The translations under genes and the position numbers were made by a program. Under the pieces are notes generated by a model. That model made no database searches. It was given only the letters and a program-made list of their open reading frames with translations, and was not told the origin of the DNA. This document shows, piece after piece, positions 43,265 to 52,659 of a DNA stretch of 64,000 nucleotides (the first letter of the stretch is position 1; every line of letters starts with the position of its first letter). The stretch comes from Lentisphaeria bacterium (GTDB taxonomy: Bacteria > Verrucomicrobiota > Lentisphaeria > Victivallales > Victivallaceae), in NCBI GenBank assembly GCA_017507125.1, contig JAFWBQ010000063.1:1-64000 (forward strand), given 5' to 3'.

Positions 43265-44182
43265 TTATGCCTTTGCAAGAGGAAGTTTGAAAAAATCAAT
43301 CGCGTTGTTGCGGCATATCTTTTTCCACACCTCATCAGGCAGTTTTCCTGAATCGTGCATCCGGTCAAACCAGAGCTTCAGCTGAAAATTGGCATCCACT
43401 TCGCTGTTACAGCAGTCGGTGCCGAAGAAAAGTTTGTCCTGAAACTCCGTCAGGAACCTGACCGCAAACTCTTCATCCCGTCTGAGCCAGCCTGCGGCAT
43501 CTGAAAGCTCCCCGTAAAGATTGGGGAACTCCCGCAGCAGCTCCTGAGCCACGCCCTCACATTCAATGGGGCCCTCAGCTCTTGGAGAACCGTACTGGAG
43601 TCCGTCATTCCGGAATATGGCTTTGCAGCGGGCTGGACGGGTGCGGGTGGTATACTCCGCCCAAAAAATGGGGCCGTGAGCAATAAATTTCAAATTTGGG
43701 AAACGCTGTAAAGTATGTTCCAGAAAGGGCAGTCCCATCTCATCGTAAAGTCCGAAATCTCCTTCCGGACGGTCGGAACCGTCGGTGGTGACAGGGAGTC
43801 CGACTTTCTCTGCACAGCCGAAAAGATTCTGAACTCTCTCATCGTTCATGGGCATATTGGGCATGATTTCGCCCACTCCCAGACACCCCAGATCTTTGTA
43901 GTATTGAAGCACCGTATCAAGGCGGGCATCTGCCCGGTTGATCAGAGCGCGGGGGTCTACATTGCAGAAAGGAAACAGACGTCCGGGATAGATCTCAGCC
44001 ATTTCCAGAATATCTTCATTTGCCTGGGGCAGATAGATCTCAGAGTTGACAACAGGAAGCACGAATCCGGCTTCAATGCCGTAGTGGTCATACCGCTCGA
44101 TCAATCCCTGCGCCGTGCAGAAGGGCGTCACGAAAGGGGTGGGTTTCCGGTAGGCATGGGCATGGATATCTATATATTTCAT
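43265..44182 (-). CDS. Amidohydrolase-family metal hydrolase
   Basis: 305 residues. DIHAHAYRK gives His7 and His9; KFIAHGPIFW and the C-terminal FFGTDCCN supply the further metal His and catalytic Asp. Same broad family as the gene at 9761 but with longer loops (PRAEGPIECEGVA). It is cytoplasmic. It lies downstream of the GH39-like gene on the same strand with a 15-base gap (AGGAG before the start), so the two probably act in one carbohydrate pathway, e.g. hydrolysing a lactone or ester product. This is inference. Confidence 0.82.
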   Translation of the reverse strand: MKYIDIHAHAYRKPTPFVTPFCTAQGLIERYDHYGIEAGFVLPVVNSEIYLPQANEDILEMAEIYPGRLFPFCNVDPRALINRADARLDTVLQYYKDLGCLGVGEIMPNMPMNDERVQNLFGCAEKVGLPVTTDGSDRPEGDFGLYDEMGLPFLEHTLQRFPNLKFIAHGPIFWAEYTTRTRPARCKAIFRNDGLQYGSPRAEGPIECEGVAQELLREFPNLYGELSDAAGWLRRDEEFAVRFLTEFQDKLFFGTDCCNSEVDANFQLKLWFDRMHDSGKLPDEVWKKICRNNAIDFFKLPLAKA

Positions 44183-44197
44183 CTGCGGTTCTGCTCC

Positions 44198-45514
44198 TTA
44201 CGCTTCAACACTCTGAAATCTGGCAAAGATCACAGTCGGCTTTGTTCCGATGGTGATTCTCACATTTTTCTCTGCATCGTGACTGATATCAACAGGTTCA
44301 AGATTTCTGCCGATATCCACGGCTATGGCCTCTTTCCATGTCAGCCACTTGTCGCTTTTGAGGGTGATCACATTACCCCGGACATGGAAAACACTGATAA
44401 GCAGAGCGATCTCGCCGGCGGGATCTTTACAGGCAAGAGCGTAAAGATCACGGTCGTTGGAAACGACTTCAAGACGTTCCGGGAAATCCAGCATCTTGCC
44501 GAAAGCCTTCATGCAGTAATAACTTTTGGAGGGAACTCCGAACATGGAAAAGAGTCCGAAAGCGCCGCAGGTGAGTGTATAGTAGTTCGCCATATCCAGC
44601 GGCGTATCCTGCCAGACGGTCATGACGGCAGTAAGAAAAGCGCCGGCATCCAATTCTTTCATGCGGTGCTCGTAATGGAATGCTTTCTGATCTTTTGAGA
44701 TCCGGCTCCATGAACCGGGAACATAGTGCCACTCATTCAAATGCAGTTCCGCCTCCGGATATCCGTAGGAGTCCACCACCTCTCTGGCATAAAAAACCTG
44801 CTCGCGCATAAACTCCACATTATCGGTGTAACAGTGCCATGAATAGAAGTCCAGCGGCGCGTTGTTATCGGCGCAGCACTGAAGAAATTTCCCCGTATGT
44901 CCCTCTTTTTCACAGCGGACATGGGCGGGGCCGCCGATCTTGATATCGGGACACCGGGACTTGATGATCTTTGAAATATGGCAGTAAAAGTCATTGAAGT
45001 CCTCAATGGGGCCTGCCCACAGACCTTCGGGTTCGTTCCAGATCTCCCAGTATTTGATGCCGAAACGGAATCCGTCGCCCCATCCCTCATTGTAATGGCG
45101 GATGATATTGCATGCCACTGTTGCCCATTTATCCCACTGATCCCGGGGAACGGGGCGGGTGTTGTAGCGGGGGAAGTGGTGCTCAATGGAGGGCCCCAGA
45201 CGGTAAATGACCTGAGTTCCCAATCCGATACAGTGGCCGATGTATTCATCGGTTTCCTCAAAGTAGTAGTTCCGGGGATCCTCCGGATCAAGGTGCATAA
45301 AAGGGAAGATCATGTTGAAGTCAACGATCCGCCAGCCTCGGTTGTCAAGAGGGGTATCATGGAGTCTTGCATAAGGACAGCGCAACTCTTTGTAGGGTTC
45401 AGAAATATCGTTCATGGAAGAGCCGTACAGGGGGGGAGCCATATTGCCGCCATTGAGAGCTTTAAGGGGGCCGATCACTTTAGAAGTGTTGAGTGTCAAT
45501 TCCGGACGGTGCAT
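44198..45514 (-). CDS. Glycoside hydrolase, GH39-like (clan A)
   Basis: 438 residues from ATG at 45514, preferred because TGAGGA lies directly upstream; the more upstream ATG at 45526 has no such site. No signal peptide, so it is probably intracellular. YWEIWNEPEG supplies the acid/base Glu161 and LHLNEWHY the nucleophile Glu261, the retaining clan-A arrangement seen in GH39 beta-xylosidases and iduronidases and related families. The C-terminus is a beta domain. It is the first gene after its promoter and is next to an AraC regulator. Which glycan it cleaves is not predictable. Confidence 0.75.
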   Translation of the reverse strand: MHRPELTLNTSKVIGPLKALNGGNMAPPLYGSSMNDISEPYKELRCPYARLHDTPLDNRGWRIVDFNMIFPFMHLDPEDPRNYYFEETDEYIGHCIGLGTQVIYRLGPSIEHHFPRYNTRPVPRDQWDKWATVACNIIRHYNEGWGDGFRFGIKYWEIWNEPEGLWAGPIEDFNDFYCHISKIIKSRCPDIKIGGPAHVRCEKEGHTGKFLQCCADNNAPLDFYSWHCYTDNVEFMREQVFYAREVVDSYGYPEAELHLNEWHYVPGSWSRISKDQKAFHYEHRMKELDAGAFLTAVMTVWQDTPLDMANYYTLTCGAFGLFSMFGVPSKSYYCMKAFGKMLDFPERLEVVSNDRDLYALACKDPAGEIALLISVFHVRGNVITLKSDKWLTWKEAIAVDIGRNLEPVDISHDAEKNVRITIGTKPTVIFARFQSVEA

Positions 45515-45576
45515 TTTTTTCCTCACAGATATTTTTTACTGTTATTCAGCACAATTTCAAATTAAGGTATATATAG

Positions 45577-45604
45577 AATATATCGCAACTTTCTGCAAAA
45601 ACAA
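45577..45604 (-). promoter_or_regulatory. Promoter of the GH39-like/amidohydrolase operon
   Basis: Minus strand: TTGTTT (45604-45599), 16 bases, TATATT (45582-45577). The spacer before it ends in the araC 3' region. The -35 is a weak match. Confidence 0.5.
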
Positions 45605-45664
45605 TAGTTCAAGCTGAAAAAAAGAAACTTTTTACGAAAAATCCGGAGCCATTGTCTGTAAACT

Positions 45665-46444
45665 TCAGCTTTTCTTCCTGACGCTCCCCGGAGAGATCCC
45701 GAAAAACTGTCTGTAACTCTTGGAAAACTGATAACGGTTGGCAAAGCCTGTTTTCAAAGCAATTTCATCCATGGTCAAAGTTGAATGCTGCAAAAGCTCC
45801 TGAGCCAGTTCCATGCGTCTGCTGATCCGGTACCGGCAGGGAGTGATGCCGATACAGCGGCGGAATGTGCGCTGAAAGTTATCTCTTGACATATTTACTT
45901 TGGCTGCGACTTCGCTGCTGCTGAGGGTCAGATCTTTGTTGATGATCTCAAGGGCTTTACCGATACGGCTGTCGCACCTCATCCCCTTCTCAGTCTGAAT
46001 ACGGCCCCGAAGTTCAGAAAGATAGTAGAGCAGCATGGCATACATCCGTACATCAAAGTGTTTTTCGGCGCACCCGAACCACTCTTCCGTCTCAAGCAGA
46101 TGTTTCCGGAACGGAGCTGAAGAAAAAGCAAGGGGCCGTGAAACAGGAACAGGATCATCCCATTCAAAGTGCATATAAAGCTGCCAGAAACGTCCCTCTG
46201 CAAAAGAGGCATAGTTGGTATTCGGAGGAATCAAAAGTATTTCATCCATCTTCAAATCTATGCGTTCATCCTGAAAAACGATCCACGCCCCGGGGTTTCG
46301 GTTCCAGTAAAAACGCCAGAAAGGGGCATTGCGGCAGGGATTGTTCCAACTGGTATGCACATCCACATAAGAGTAGTGCAAGACCCTTATTCCGGGGAAA
46401 GACAGATCCCGGTTCTGTTTGTTGATCTCACCAGTTTTTGACAT
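45665..46444 (-). CDS. AraC-family transcriptional regulator
   Basis: 259 residues. The N-terminal half is a cupin-like sensing domain (IRVLHYSYVDVHTSW, EILLIPPNTNY). The C-terminal half has two helix-turn-helix motifs (SSEVAAKVNMSRDNFQRTF, MDEIALKTGFANRYQFSKSY) and ends FFGISPGSVRKK, the AraC signature. It probably senses a sugar and controls the flanking GH39-like operon and the divergent secreted-protein operon. A ribosome site CAGGA precedes the ATG. It is a natural regulator for this PUL-like locus. Confidence 0.93.
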   Translation of the reverse strand: MSKTGEINKQNRDLSFPGIRVLHYSYVDVHTSWNNPCRNAPFWRFYWNRNPGAWIVFQDERIDLKMDEILLIPPNTNYASFAEGRFWQLYMHFEWDDPVPVSRPLAFSSAPFRKHLLETEEWFGCAEKHFDVRMYAMLLYYLSELRGRIQTEKGMRCDSRIGKALEIINKDLTLSSSEVAAKVNMSRDNFQRTFRRCIGITPCRYRISRRMELAQELLQHSTLTMDEIALKTGFANRYQFSKSYRQFFGISPGSVRKKS

Positions 46445-46495
46445 ATTAAATTTCCTGAATAAATAATCAAAATAACATTACAGCGCCACATACAT

Positions 46496-46524
46496 AAGAT
46501 ACTTCATATTTTCTGATGTGTCAA
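46496..46524 (-). promoter_or_regulatory. Promoter of the araC-type gene
   Basis: Minus strand: TTGACA (46524-46519), 17 bases, TATCTT (46501-46496). On the plus strand a TTGACA at 46552-46557 with GACATT 17 bases later, and a TATATT at 46602-46607, are weaker candidates for the divergent prepilin gene. Confidence 0.65.
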
Positions 46525-46643
46525 TAAAAATTTTGAATACAACACCATAATTTGACATCTTTTTTCCATGATATGACATTTTATTTTTACGATTCCCCGG
46601 TTATATTGTACCATGTCCTCAAAAACAATGGAGAAAACTTAAA

Positions 46644-47543
46644 ATGTCAAAAAGAGCCTTGTTTCCCGGAAGAAATCTTAAGTTGAGCAGCTCTTCATGC
46701 CCCAAGAGCAACTCTGTCCCGTCAGAAAATCCTTTTGCCAAATCAGTGTTCACCCTGATCGAACTGCTCGTTGTCATTGCGATCATAGCCATCCTTGCTG
46801 CCATGCTTCTGCCCGCTTTGCAGCAGGCAAGGGAAAAATCAAAACAGATCAGCTGCCTGTCAAAGCTGAAACAGATCGGAACTGCGACACAAATGTATGT
46901 AAGCGGCAACGACGGCTGGTTCATGCCGGCAAGCGCCCCCATCAAGACGCCTTACAACACTTCAACCACCTTGCCCTGGATGTTTTTCATTTCAAGGGAA
47001 ATGGGAATTGCCGACGACTCCCCGACATTCTGGAACGCCAACACCTCCGCAAACGGTGCAGCCAAGATCCCCCACAAGACTTTCAACCGTTACGTCTGTG
47101 ATGCAAACCCCATAAAATACATTGGAGCTGTCGGAGCCAATACATACAATCACCCCTATGCTCTGACCAATTATGTCATCAATCAGTGTCTCGGAGCTGT
47201 TTACCGCAAAGATGACGCCTCGCCTTTCGGACTGTATCCGGGGAAAAAGATCAGCCAGATCAAGCGTGCCTCCCAGACAGGGTTGCTCTGGGATGCGCTC
47301 CCCACCAACACCCAACCCTACCGGGACAGACTCAACACCGTTGATGTCACCAATCTGACCTATAACTGCGTCGGCCGTCCCCATGGCAGCGGACGTATTA
47401 CCAACCTGCTCTACGCCGACGGCCACGCCATCAGTGCCATCCCCGCTCCTTTCCTGCCGGTTATTTTCAACGGCAATGCCAATTCCCCTGCCGGTTGCTA
47501 TTTGTGGGAGGGATCCGCCCCCGATTCACGTTATTGTCCGTAA
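46644..47543 (+). CDS. Prepilin-type surface protein (DUF1559-like, H-X9-DG-type)
   Basis: 299 residues. After a 35-residue hydrophilic leader comes [19 protein letters not shown], the N-methylation helix of type IV pilins and pseudopilins; the residue before Phe is Val instead of the usual Gly. The C-terminus has [12 protein letters not shown], the terminal ADGH segment seen in large DUF1559-like families of Lentisphaeria and Planctomycetes. Such proteins are exported and may serve as surface binding proteins. It is the first plus-strand gene of the locus divergent from araC, with three secreted or glycan-related genes following. Its function here as substrate capture is inference. Confidence 0.85.
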   Translation: MSKRALFPGRNLKLSSSSCPKSNSVPSENPFAKSVFTLIELLVVIAIIAILAAMLLPALQQAREKSKQISCLSKLKQIGTATQMYVSGNDGWFMPASAPIKTPYNTSTTLPWMFFISREMGIADDSPTFWNANTSANGAAKIPHKTFNRYVCDANPIKYIGAVGANTYNHPYALTNYVINQCLGAVYRKDDASPFGLYPGKKISQIKRASQTGLLWDALPTNTQPYRDRLNTVDVTNLTYNCVGRPHGSGRITNLLYADGHAISAIPAPFLPVIFNGNANSPAGCYLWEGSAPDSRYCP

Positions 47544-47582
47544 AACACTTCAAATAAAAAGTCAATCAGGAGAAAAACATCT

Positions 47583-48095
47583 ATGAAAAAGAATATCGCC
47601 CTTATGCTGTCGGTTGCCGCATTTTTCACTTTGCAGGCATCGGAAGATAATCTCATCCGCAATCCGGAGTTCAAAGAACAGAAGAAAAACTGGTATATCA
47701 CAGGCACCCCCTCCTTTAAGGACGGCATTGCAACGGTCCCCCTGACCAATGTCAGAAAGAACGATCCTGAAACCGTGACAGCCTCTATTGCCCAAACTAT
47801 CCCTGCCATCGCTCCCGGGAAATATGAATTCGCCGCCTATTACAAAGGTGAATTCAGAAATTTGTATGTGGTTCTGAGGGGATATACAAAAGATAAAAAG
47901 AGCGTCAACATCATTGCCAAATGGCTGGGGAAAAAGGATTTCATCAAAGCCGGAGACAAACCCGGCTGGAACAAATTCTACTTTGTGGGCACAGTGCCTG
48001 CCAATGTCGTGCGCGCAACTCTTCACATTGAACCCTGGGGCTCAAAAGGCGCGAGCATTCAGGTCACAGGCATTGAACTTGCCGAAGCAGAATAA
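47583..48095 (+). CDS. Small secreted carbohydrate-binding-like (jelly-roll) protein
   Basis: 170 residues. Signal peptide MKKNIALMLSVAAFFTLQA is followed by a single beta-sandwich: NLIRNPEFKEQKKNWYI, TASIAQTIPAIAPGKYEFAAYYKG (in pieces), VRATLHIEPWGSKGASIQVTGIEL. The NLIRNPEF opening and the W-rich end are typical of CBM4/9/22-type jelly-roll modules. No catalytic residues. It probably binds sugar outside the cell. It lies between the prepilin-like gene and the 834-residue protein, GGAG upstream. Confidence 0.7.
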   Translation: MKKNIALMLSVAAFFTLQASEDNLIRNPEFKEQKKNWYITGTPSFKDGIATVPLTNVRKNDPETVTASIAQTIPAIAPGKYEFAAYYKGEFRNLYVVLRGYTKDKKSVNIIAKWLGKKDFIKAGDKPGWNKFYFVGTVPANVVRATLHIEPWGSKGASIQVTGIELAEAE

Positions 48096-48128
48096 AATCC
48101 TCCGGATCATCAGAGAAAGAAAAAAAAC

Positions 48129-50633
48129 ATGAACAAAAAAATTCTCTTTGCCGTATCAGGTATATTTGCAGCAGGAGTAATTTCCGCTGCGGAGATCATC
48201 ACCTTTTATCCCCAGGGAAAACTTGGAATATTCTTCCCCGGAGAAGCCTTGGAGTTTCAAATCAAACTGAAAGACAAAGCTCCAGCAGCTTCAGGTTCCA
48301 TCACCGTCAAAAACTCCGGCGGTAAGATCATCAAAGTTGTCAAATTGGGTCTGCCCACCGGAAAATTGAACAAGATCAAACTGGACTCCCCCGGCAAAAA
48401 CGGTTTCTTTGAAGTAGAAGCCAAATTCGGCGGAGCCCCTGCCATTGCCTCAATGGTCATCACCCCGAAACAGGAAAAGCCGGATCCCTTTTTCCTGATC
48501 CATCCTTTCCACTGGAGCAATCTTGACACCTTTGCGGCAGTCAGAAGGATCGGCTTCGGCGGTCTGAAAGTCAACTTGAGCAACTATCAGCCCTATAAGG
48601 AAAATTTCAACCCCGAAGAGATGCGCAAAGAAATGCGCAACTCTCCCTATTTCACCCGTATTGCAAAGTTCATGGATAAAAATCCCGATTGGCACTATAT
48701 CGGATCTTTCGGCTTTGATGCCTACACCGGCAGACAACATCTGGCGCCCTCCGTCATCAAAAAGCGCCGTGATGCGGGGTACTACTGCTACCCCAAAGAG
48801 TATTACGACTGTTTCATCATGAAAATCGAAGAGCTCCACCGTATTTCCAAAGGCAGGATCAAATTCTGGGTCCTCTCTCAGGAAATTGACTCTGCGATCC
48901 ATGACCCCAAACGCATCTCTTACGGCGGTCCTGTTGAACTTGCCCATCACCTGATTTCAGCAAAACTTGCCTACAACACGTTGAAACGGCTTGATCCTGA
49001 ATGCCGTGTGGCTCTCATGTCCACCTCAGGGAAAGACTACCATTTCACCACGCCCCGCTTTCTCCTGACCCGTTTTCTCCTTACACATCTGGAAGGCAAA
49101 TTTGATGCCATCGCTCTTGACGCCTACAACGGCAATTACAGTTTGAGAAACGGACGCACCCAGATCGAGCCTCCTGAAAACGGCCTGCGCCAGCACTTGC
49201 TGGATGCCAGAGTGCTCTGCCGGGAATTCGGAAAAGACGGCACCGTTACGGTGGAAGAAAGACAGAAATTTGTTCCTGAAGCAGCCAAAAAGACTCCCAT
49301 CAACGGCGCGATCATGAAACAGGTCGCCGCCATTGAGGCAAGGGATATCATTATTATCAAATCCGTCAGCGGTATCCCCCACTACTCCTATCTGGATTAT
49401 GCGTTCCAGACCGACCAAACCCTCTGGCGTTACGTCACAGATGAAAAGAAAAACTGGCTGCGGACTCCTTTCCCCGCCGCCATGAGCGTGGCGACCACCA
49501 CCCGCACCCTCTCTTATGCAAAACCTGTCCGTAAACCGGAAATCAAACTGCCTTATCTCGTTTACGCTTATCTCTTCCGGAAAGAGGGCAAGACGATCCT
49601 GCCCATCTGGCACGCCGATATCAAGGGAGAAACGATACAATATGAGATAAATCTGCCTTCAAAAGCAGTCATGCGCGATCTGGACGGCAACGATCATGTG
49701 CTGCCCGCAGGGAAAAATATCCTGAACCTGACCAATGCGCCTCAGTTCATCATCCTCTCCGAAGACGCAAAAACCATCCGCAAGGTCGTTGAATCCGGAC
49801 GTTTTGTCAACATGCAAAAGATCAAAGGCGAAATCCGTCCGGCTTCCGGCGGCAAAGCCAATCTCTATTTGATGAATCCTCTCAACACCCCTCAAAGCGT
49901 AAAGGCTGCCGGTCAGACAATCCTGCTCAAGAGTGGTGAAAAGAAGATCGTCACCATCCCCATGCCCACGGAGGACACACTGCTGCTGACTTCCGGAAAA
50001 GATATTCTGCAATTCCCTGTCAACAAAGATATCGTCAGACTCAAACAGAGCGGCACCCGGATCAAACTTGCCGCTCCCGGCGATGTCTTTCCCCGTTCCG
50101 CCTCCATCCCTGAACGCAATCTGCTCTTCTTTGACGGCAAGGATATTGAAGCTGATATGGTCATCAAATGGAACAGCCGATCCCTCATCATTGACGCAAA
50201 GGTGAGAGACCGCTGCCACAAAAACTCCGACAGGGGAGCCTACCTCTGGCGCGGCGACTCCCTGCAGCTGGGGATCGTGCCTGAGGATCAGGTCTGGAAT
50301 CCAGAAATCACAGGCAAAACCCCTATCCCTTTCAACATTTCCGCAGCGTTGACAGACAACGGCGTCACTGTTTACGATTATATCGGCAGACAATCCTGTT
50401 CCTGGCCCTGCCGGATCACCCGCTCAGGTATCTACACCACCTACCATCTGGAGATCCCCTGGAGCGCGACCAACATCGGTAAAGCCGTCAAAGGCAAGGC
50501 ATTTGCCATGAACTTTTCCTTTTTTGACGTAATCCGTCCCGACGGCAAACAGGCAGATTTCTGTATCTCCCTGACCGAAGGATTGACCGGTGGACAGAAC
50601 GTTTCAAAATTCAAAACTTTTATTCTGGAGTAA
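48129..50633 (+). CDS. Large secreted glycoside-hydrolase-like protein with C-terminal CBM9/DOMON-like domain
   Basis: 834 residues. Signal peptide 1-20, an Ig-like domain at about 22-115, a TIM-barrel-like region at about 120-500 (HPFHWSNLDTFAAVRRIGFGG; Glu252 in WVLSQEID occupies the place of a clan-A acid/base, and Glu376 in TVTVEERQ could be the nucleophile), and a C-terminal domain (about 665-834) with WRGDSLQLG, the pattern of CBM9-like/DOMON sugar-binding modules. The active-site pattern is divergent, so a new GH-like subfamily is possible. It begins 33 bases after the jelly-roll gene. Confidence 0.68.
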   Translation: MNKKILFAVSGIFAAGVISAAEIITFYPQGKLGIFFPGEALEFQIKLKDKAPAASGSITVKNSGGKIIKVVKLGLPTGKLNKIKLDSPGKNGFFEVEAKFGGAPAIASMVITPKQEKPDPFFLIHPFHWSNLDTFAAVRRIGFGGLKVNLSNYQPYKENFNPEEMRKEMRNSPYFTRIAKFMDKNPDWHYIGSFGFDAYTGRQHLAPSVIKKRRDAGYYCYPKEYYDCFIMKIEELHRISKGRIKFWVLSQEIDSAIHDPKRISYGGPVELAHHLISAKLAYNTLKRLDPECRVALMSTSGKDYHFTTPRFLLTRFLLTHLEGKFDAIALDAYNGNYSLRNGRTQIEPPENGLRQHLLDARVLCREFGKDGTVTVEERQKFVPEAAKKTPINGAIMKQVAAIEARDIIIIKSVSGIPHYSYLDYAFQTDQTLWRYVTDEKKNWLRTPFPAAMSVATTTRTLSYAKPVRKPEIKLPYLVYAYLFRKEGKTILPIWHADIKGETIQYEINLPSKAVMRDLDGNDHVLPAGKNILNLTNAPQFIILSEDAKTIRKVVESGRFVNMQKIKGEIRPASGGKANLYLMNPLNTPQSVKAAGQTILLKSGEKKIVTIPMPTEDTLLLTSGKDILQFPVNKDIVRLKQSGTRIKLAAPGDVFPRSASIPERNLLFFDGKDIEADMVIKWNSRSLIIDAKVRDRCHKNSDRGAYLWRGDSLQLGIVPEDQVWNPEITGKTPIPFNISAALTDNGVTVYDYIGRQSCSWPCRITRSGIYTTYHLEIPWSATNIGKAVKGKAFAMNFSFFDVIRPDGKQADFCISLTEGLTGGQNVSKFKTFILE

Positions 50634-50636
50634 AAA

Positions 50637-52562
50637 ATGCACAAAATCAAATATGCTCTGTTTTATGATTTCCACACCTCGCCGCTTCACCCTGATGTGG
50701 GAAAGGAATTTGACGCCGAAAAAATTACCGACCGCTTTGTGGAATGCGGCATTGATTATGTAACGTTTCACGCCCGCTGCAATATGGGTATGGCATATTA
50801 CAACACAAAGATCGGCACCCGGCACCCGTCTCTGAACTTTGACCTTTTCGGGGAACTTGCTGAGGCATGTCAGAGAAAAAAAATCGCCATCGGAGCCTAT
50901 TTCAACGGCGGTCTCAGCCGCTATGAAGGTGTCAAACACCGTGACTGGACCACCATCTTTCCTGACGGAACCCAGCACCATCAGCCTTTCTGGAGTCCAT
51001 TTTCCCAGACCATGTGCTACAACTCCCCATACCGGGAACATCTGAAAGCCATGGTCAGAGAGGTCGCCGAAAACTATCCTGTGAGCGGTTTCTTTTTTGA
51101 CTGTATGAGCGCCTGGGATTGTGTCTGCCCCCACTGCATTGAAAAAATGCGTGCAGAGGGAGTGGACTTCAACTCCCAGACGGAACGCCGGTCCTTTGCC
51201 CAAAAGACACAAAGAGAGTTTGCTGAAGAACTGGGGGAAACTGCAAGAAGTTATGACCCGGAATATCTCATCTACTTCAACGATGTTCACTTTGAGGATC
51301 AGAAAAACGCCGGTTCCTACCATGAATTTGAGTGCCTTCCCTGTAAAAGCGGTGGATATCAATTCATGAATGTGGCTCCCCACTACATGCGTACATTGGG
51401 GAAACCCGGTGTCCACATGACCGGCCGCTTCAACCGCTGGAGCGATTTCGGCGGCATTCGCAATGCTCACACCTTGAAATACGAACTCTTCTTCGCCCTT
51501 GCCAACGGTTTGCGCCCCAACATTGGCGACCACCTTTCACCTGATGGTAAAATCAGTGAAACGGTCTTTGACCGCTGCAAAGAGGTTTTCGGAGCGCTTC
51601 ACAAATACGACCGCTGGTTTGATGACAGTTCCGCCGAAGCCGATGCCGCCATCGTCTGGCACAACGGCGGCGAGATCCGTCTTTCAAAGGTAATTTCCGG
51701 TACCGTCAGAATGCTTTCTGAAATGAACATACAGTTTGACATCGTTTCCCCTGCCGTATCATGGGAAAAATATTCCCTTCTCATCTTCCCTGACGGTGTC
51801 CGTCTTGATGGCAATATGCGCCGGAAGATCCGGGAACATGTTGCCAAAGGCGGGTATCTTTTTGTTTCCGGACGCTCCGGGTTGGACGAAAACAACACCT
51901 TCCCCGTGGAATGGGGCGTGGAATTTGAAAGCGATGCAGCTTTTACACCCGCCTACTTCACCAATGCCCCCGGCGATGGCCGGGGCGACCTCACTTACTC
52001 CTTCTACGAAGAAGCCTGTCAGGTGAAACCTCTTGAAGGAAGCCAGACCCTCTATCATCTTGTCGCCCCCGCCCTTAACCGGGAATGGGATGGCCTTTAC
52101 CCCGAATATTACAATCCGCCATTCAAAAAGAGCAGTTATCCTTTTATCAGCTGCCGCGGAAAAAGTGCTTATTGCAGCGGAAAAATTTTCACGGGCTACG
52201 CTGACATGGCGCCGGTTCCCGTCCGTGAAGCGATGAAAGAGACTCTGGAGCTCATGGGCTGGAGTTCCATGCTCAAAGTAAAAGGTGCCCCCTCTTTCGT
52301 AAAATTTTTCGCTGGTCACTCAAAAGAAGGGAAAATGGTTTCTATGCTGGCATACCTGCCCGAAAAACGGGGCGCTGAAATGGAAACGGTTGAAGATGAA
52401 CTCACTGCCGGAAACTTTGAACTTTCCCTGAAGTGTCCCGGCGGCGTGCGGCGCGTTTACATGGCTCCTGAAGAAAAAGAACTCTCTTTCCGGCAGGAGG
52501 GGGAGTACATTACGGTCACTGTTCCCGAATTCACTGGATTCAGCATGGTGGTCTTTGAGTAA
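50637..52562 (+). CDS. GHL6-like hydrolase with beta-galactosidase trimerisation-type domain
   Basis: 641 residues, no signal peptide. Residues 1-330 are a TIM barrel: FVECGIDYVTFHARCNMG, AIGAYFNGGLSRYEG, VSGFFFDCMSAWDCVCP, as in hypothetical glycosyl hydrolase 6 (GHL6/PF14871). The Asp in FFFDCMS is a candidate catalytic residue. Residues about 345-530 resemble the beta-galactosidase trimerisation fold (YSLLIFPDGVRLDGNMRRKIREHVAKGGYLFVSG, in pieces), followed by a C-terminal beta domain (MVVFE). It begins 3 bases after the preceding gene. A terminator hairpin follows. Confidence 0.72.
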   Translation: MHKIKYALFYDFHTSPLHPDVGKEFDAEKITDRFVECGIDYVTFHARCNMGMAYYNTKIGTRHPSLNFDLFGELAEACQRKKIAIGAYFNGGLSRYEGVKHRDWTTIFPDGTQHHQPFWSPFSQTMCYNSPYREHLKAMVREVAENYPVSGFFFDCMSAWDCVCPHCIEKMRAEGVDFNSQTERRSFAQKTQREFAEELGETARSYDPEYLIYFNDVHFEDQKNAGSYHEFECLPCKSGGYQFMNVAPHYMRTLGKPGVHMTGRFNRWSDFGGIRNAHTLKYELFFALANGLRPNIGDHLSPDGKISETVFDRCKEVFGALHKYDRWFDDSSAEADAAIVWHNGGEIRLSKVISGTVRMLSEMNIQFDIVSPAVSWEKYSLLIFPDGVRLDGNMRRKIREHVAKGGYLFVSGRSGLDENNTFPVEWGVEFESDAAFTPAYFTNAPGDGRGDLTYSFYEEACQVKPLEGSQTLYHLVAPALNREWDGLYPEYYNPPFKKSSYPFISCRGKSAYCSGKIFTGYADMAPVPVREAMKETLELMGWSSMLKVKGAPSFVKFFAGHSKEGKMVSMLAYLPEKRGAEMETVEDELTAGNFELSLKCPGGVRRVYMAPEEKELSFRQEGEYITVTVPEFTGFSMVVFE

Positions 52563-52599
52563 GAGCACCGCCGGAAGAAATCCGGTATCCCGAACACCT

Positions 52600-52640
52600 G
52601 AACGCCCGGTCCATCAAAAGACAGGGCGTTCATTATTTTA
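52600..52640 (+). terminator. Terminator of the secreted-protein operon
   Basis: TGAACGCCC (52600-52608) pairs with GGGCGTTCA (52625-52633), followed by TTATTTT. It lies after the GHL6-like gene and before the convergent methyltransferase. Confidence 0.85.
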
Positions 52641-52659
52641 AAATGCGTAAAAAAAAGTT

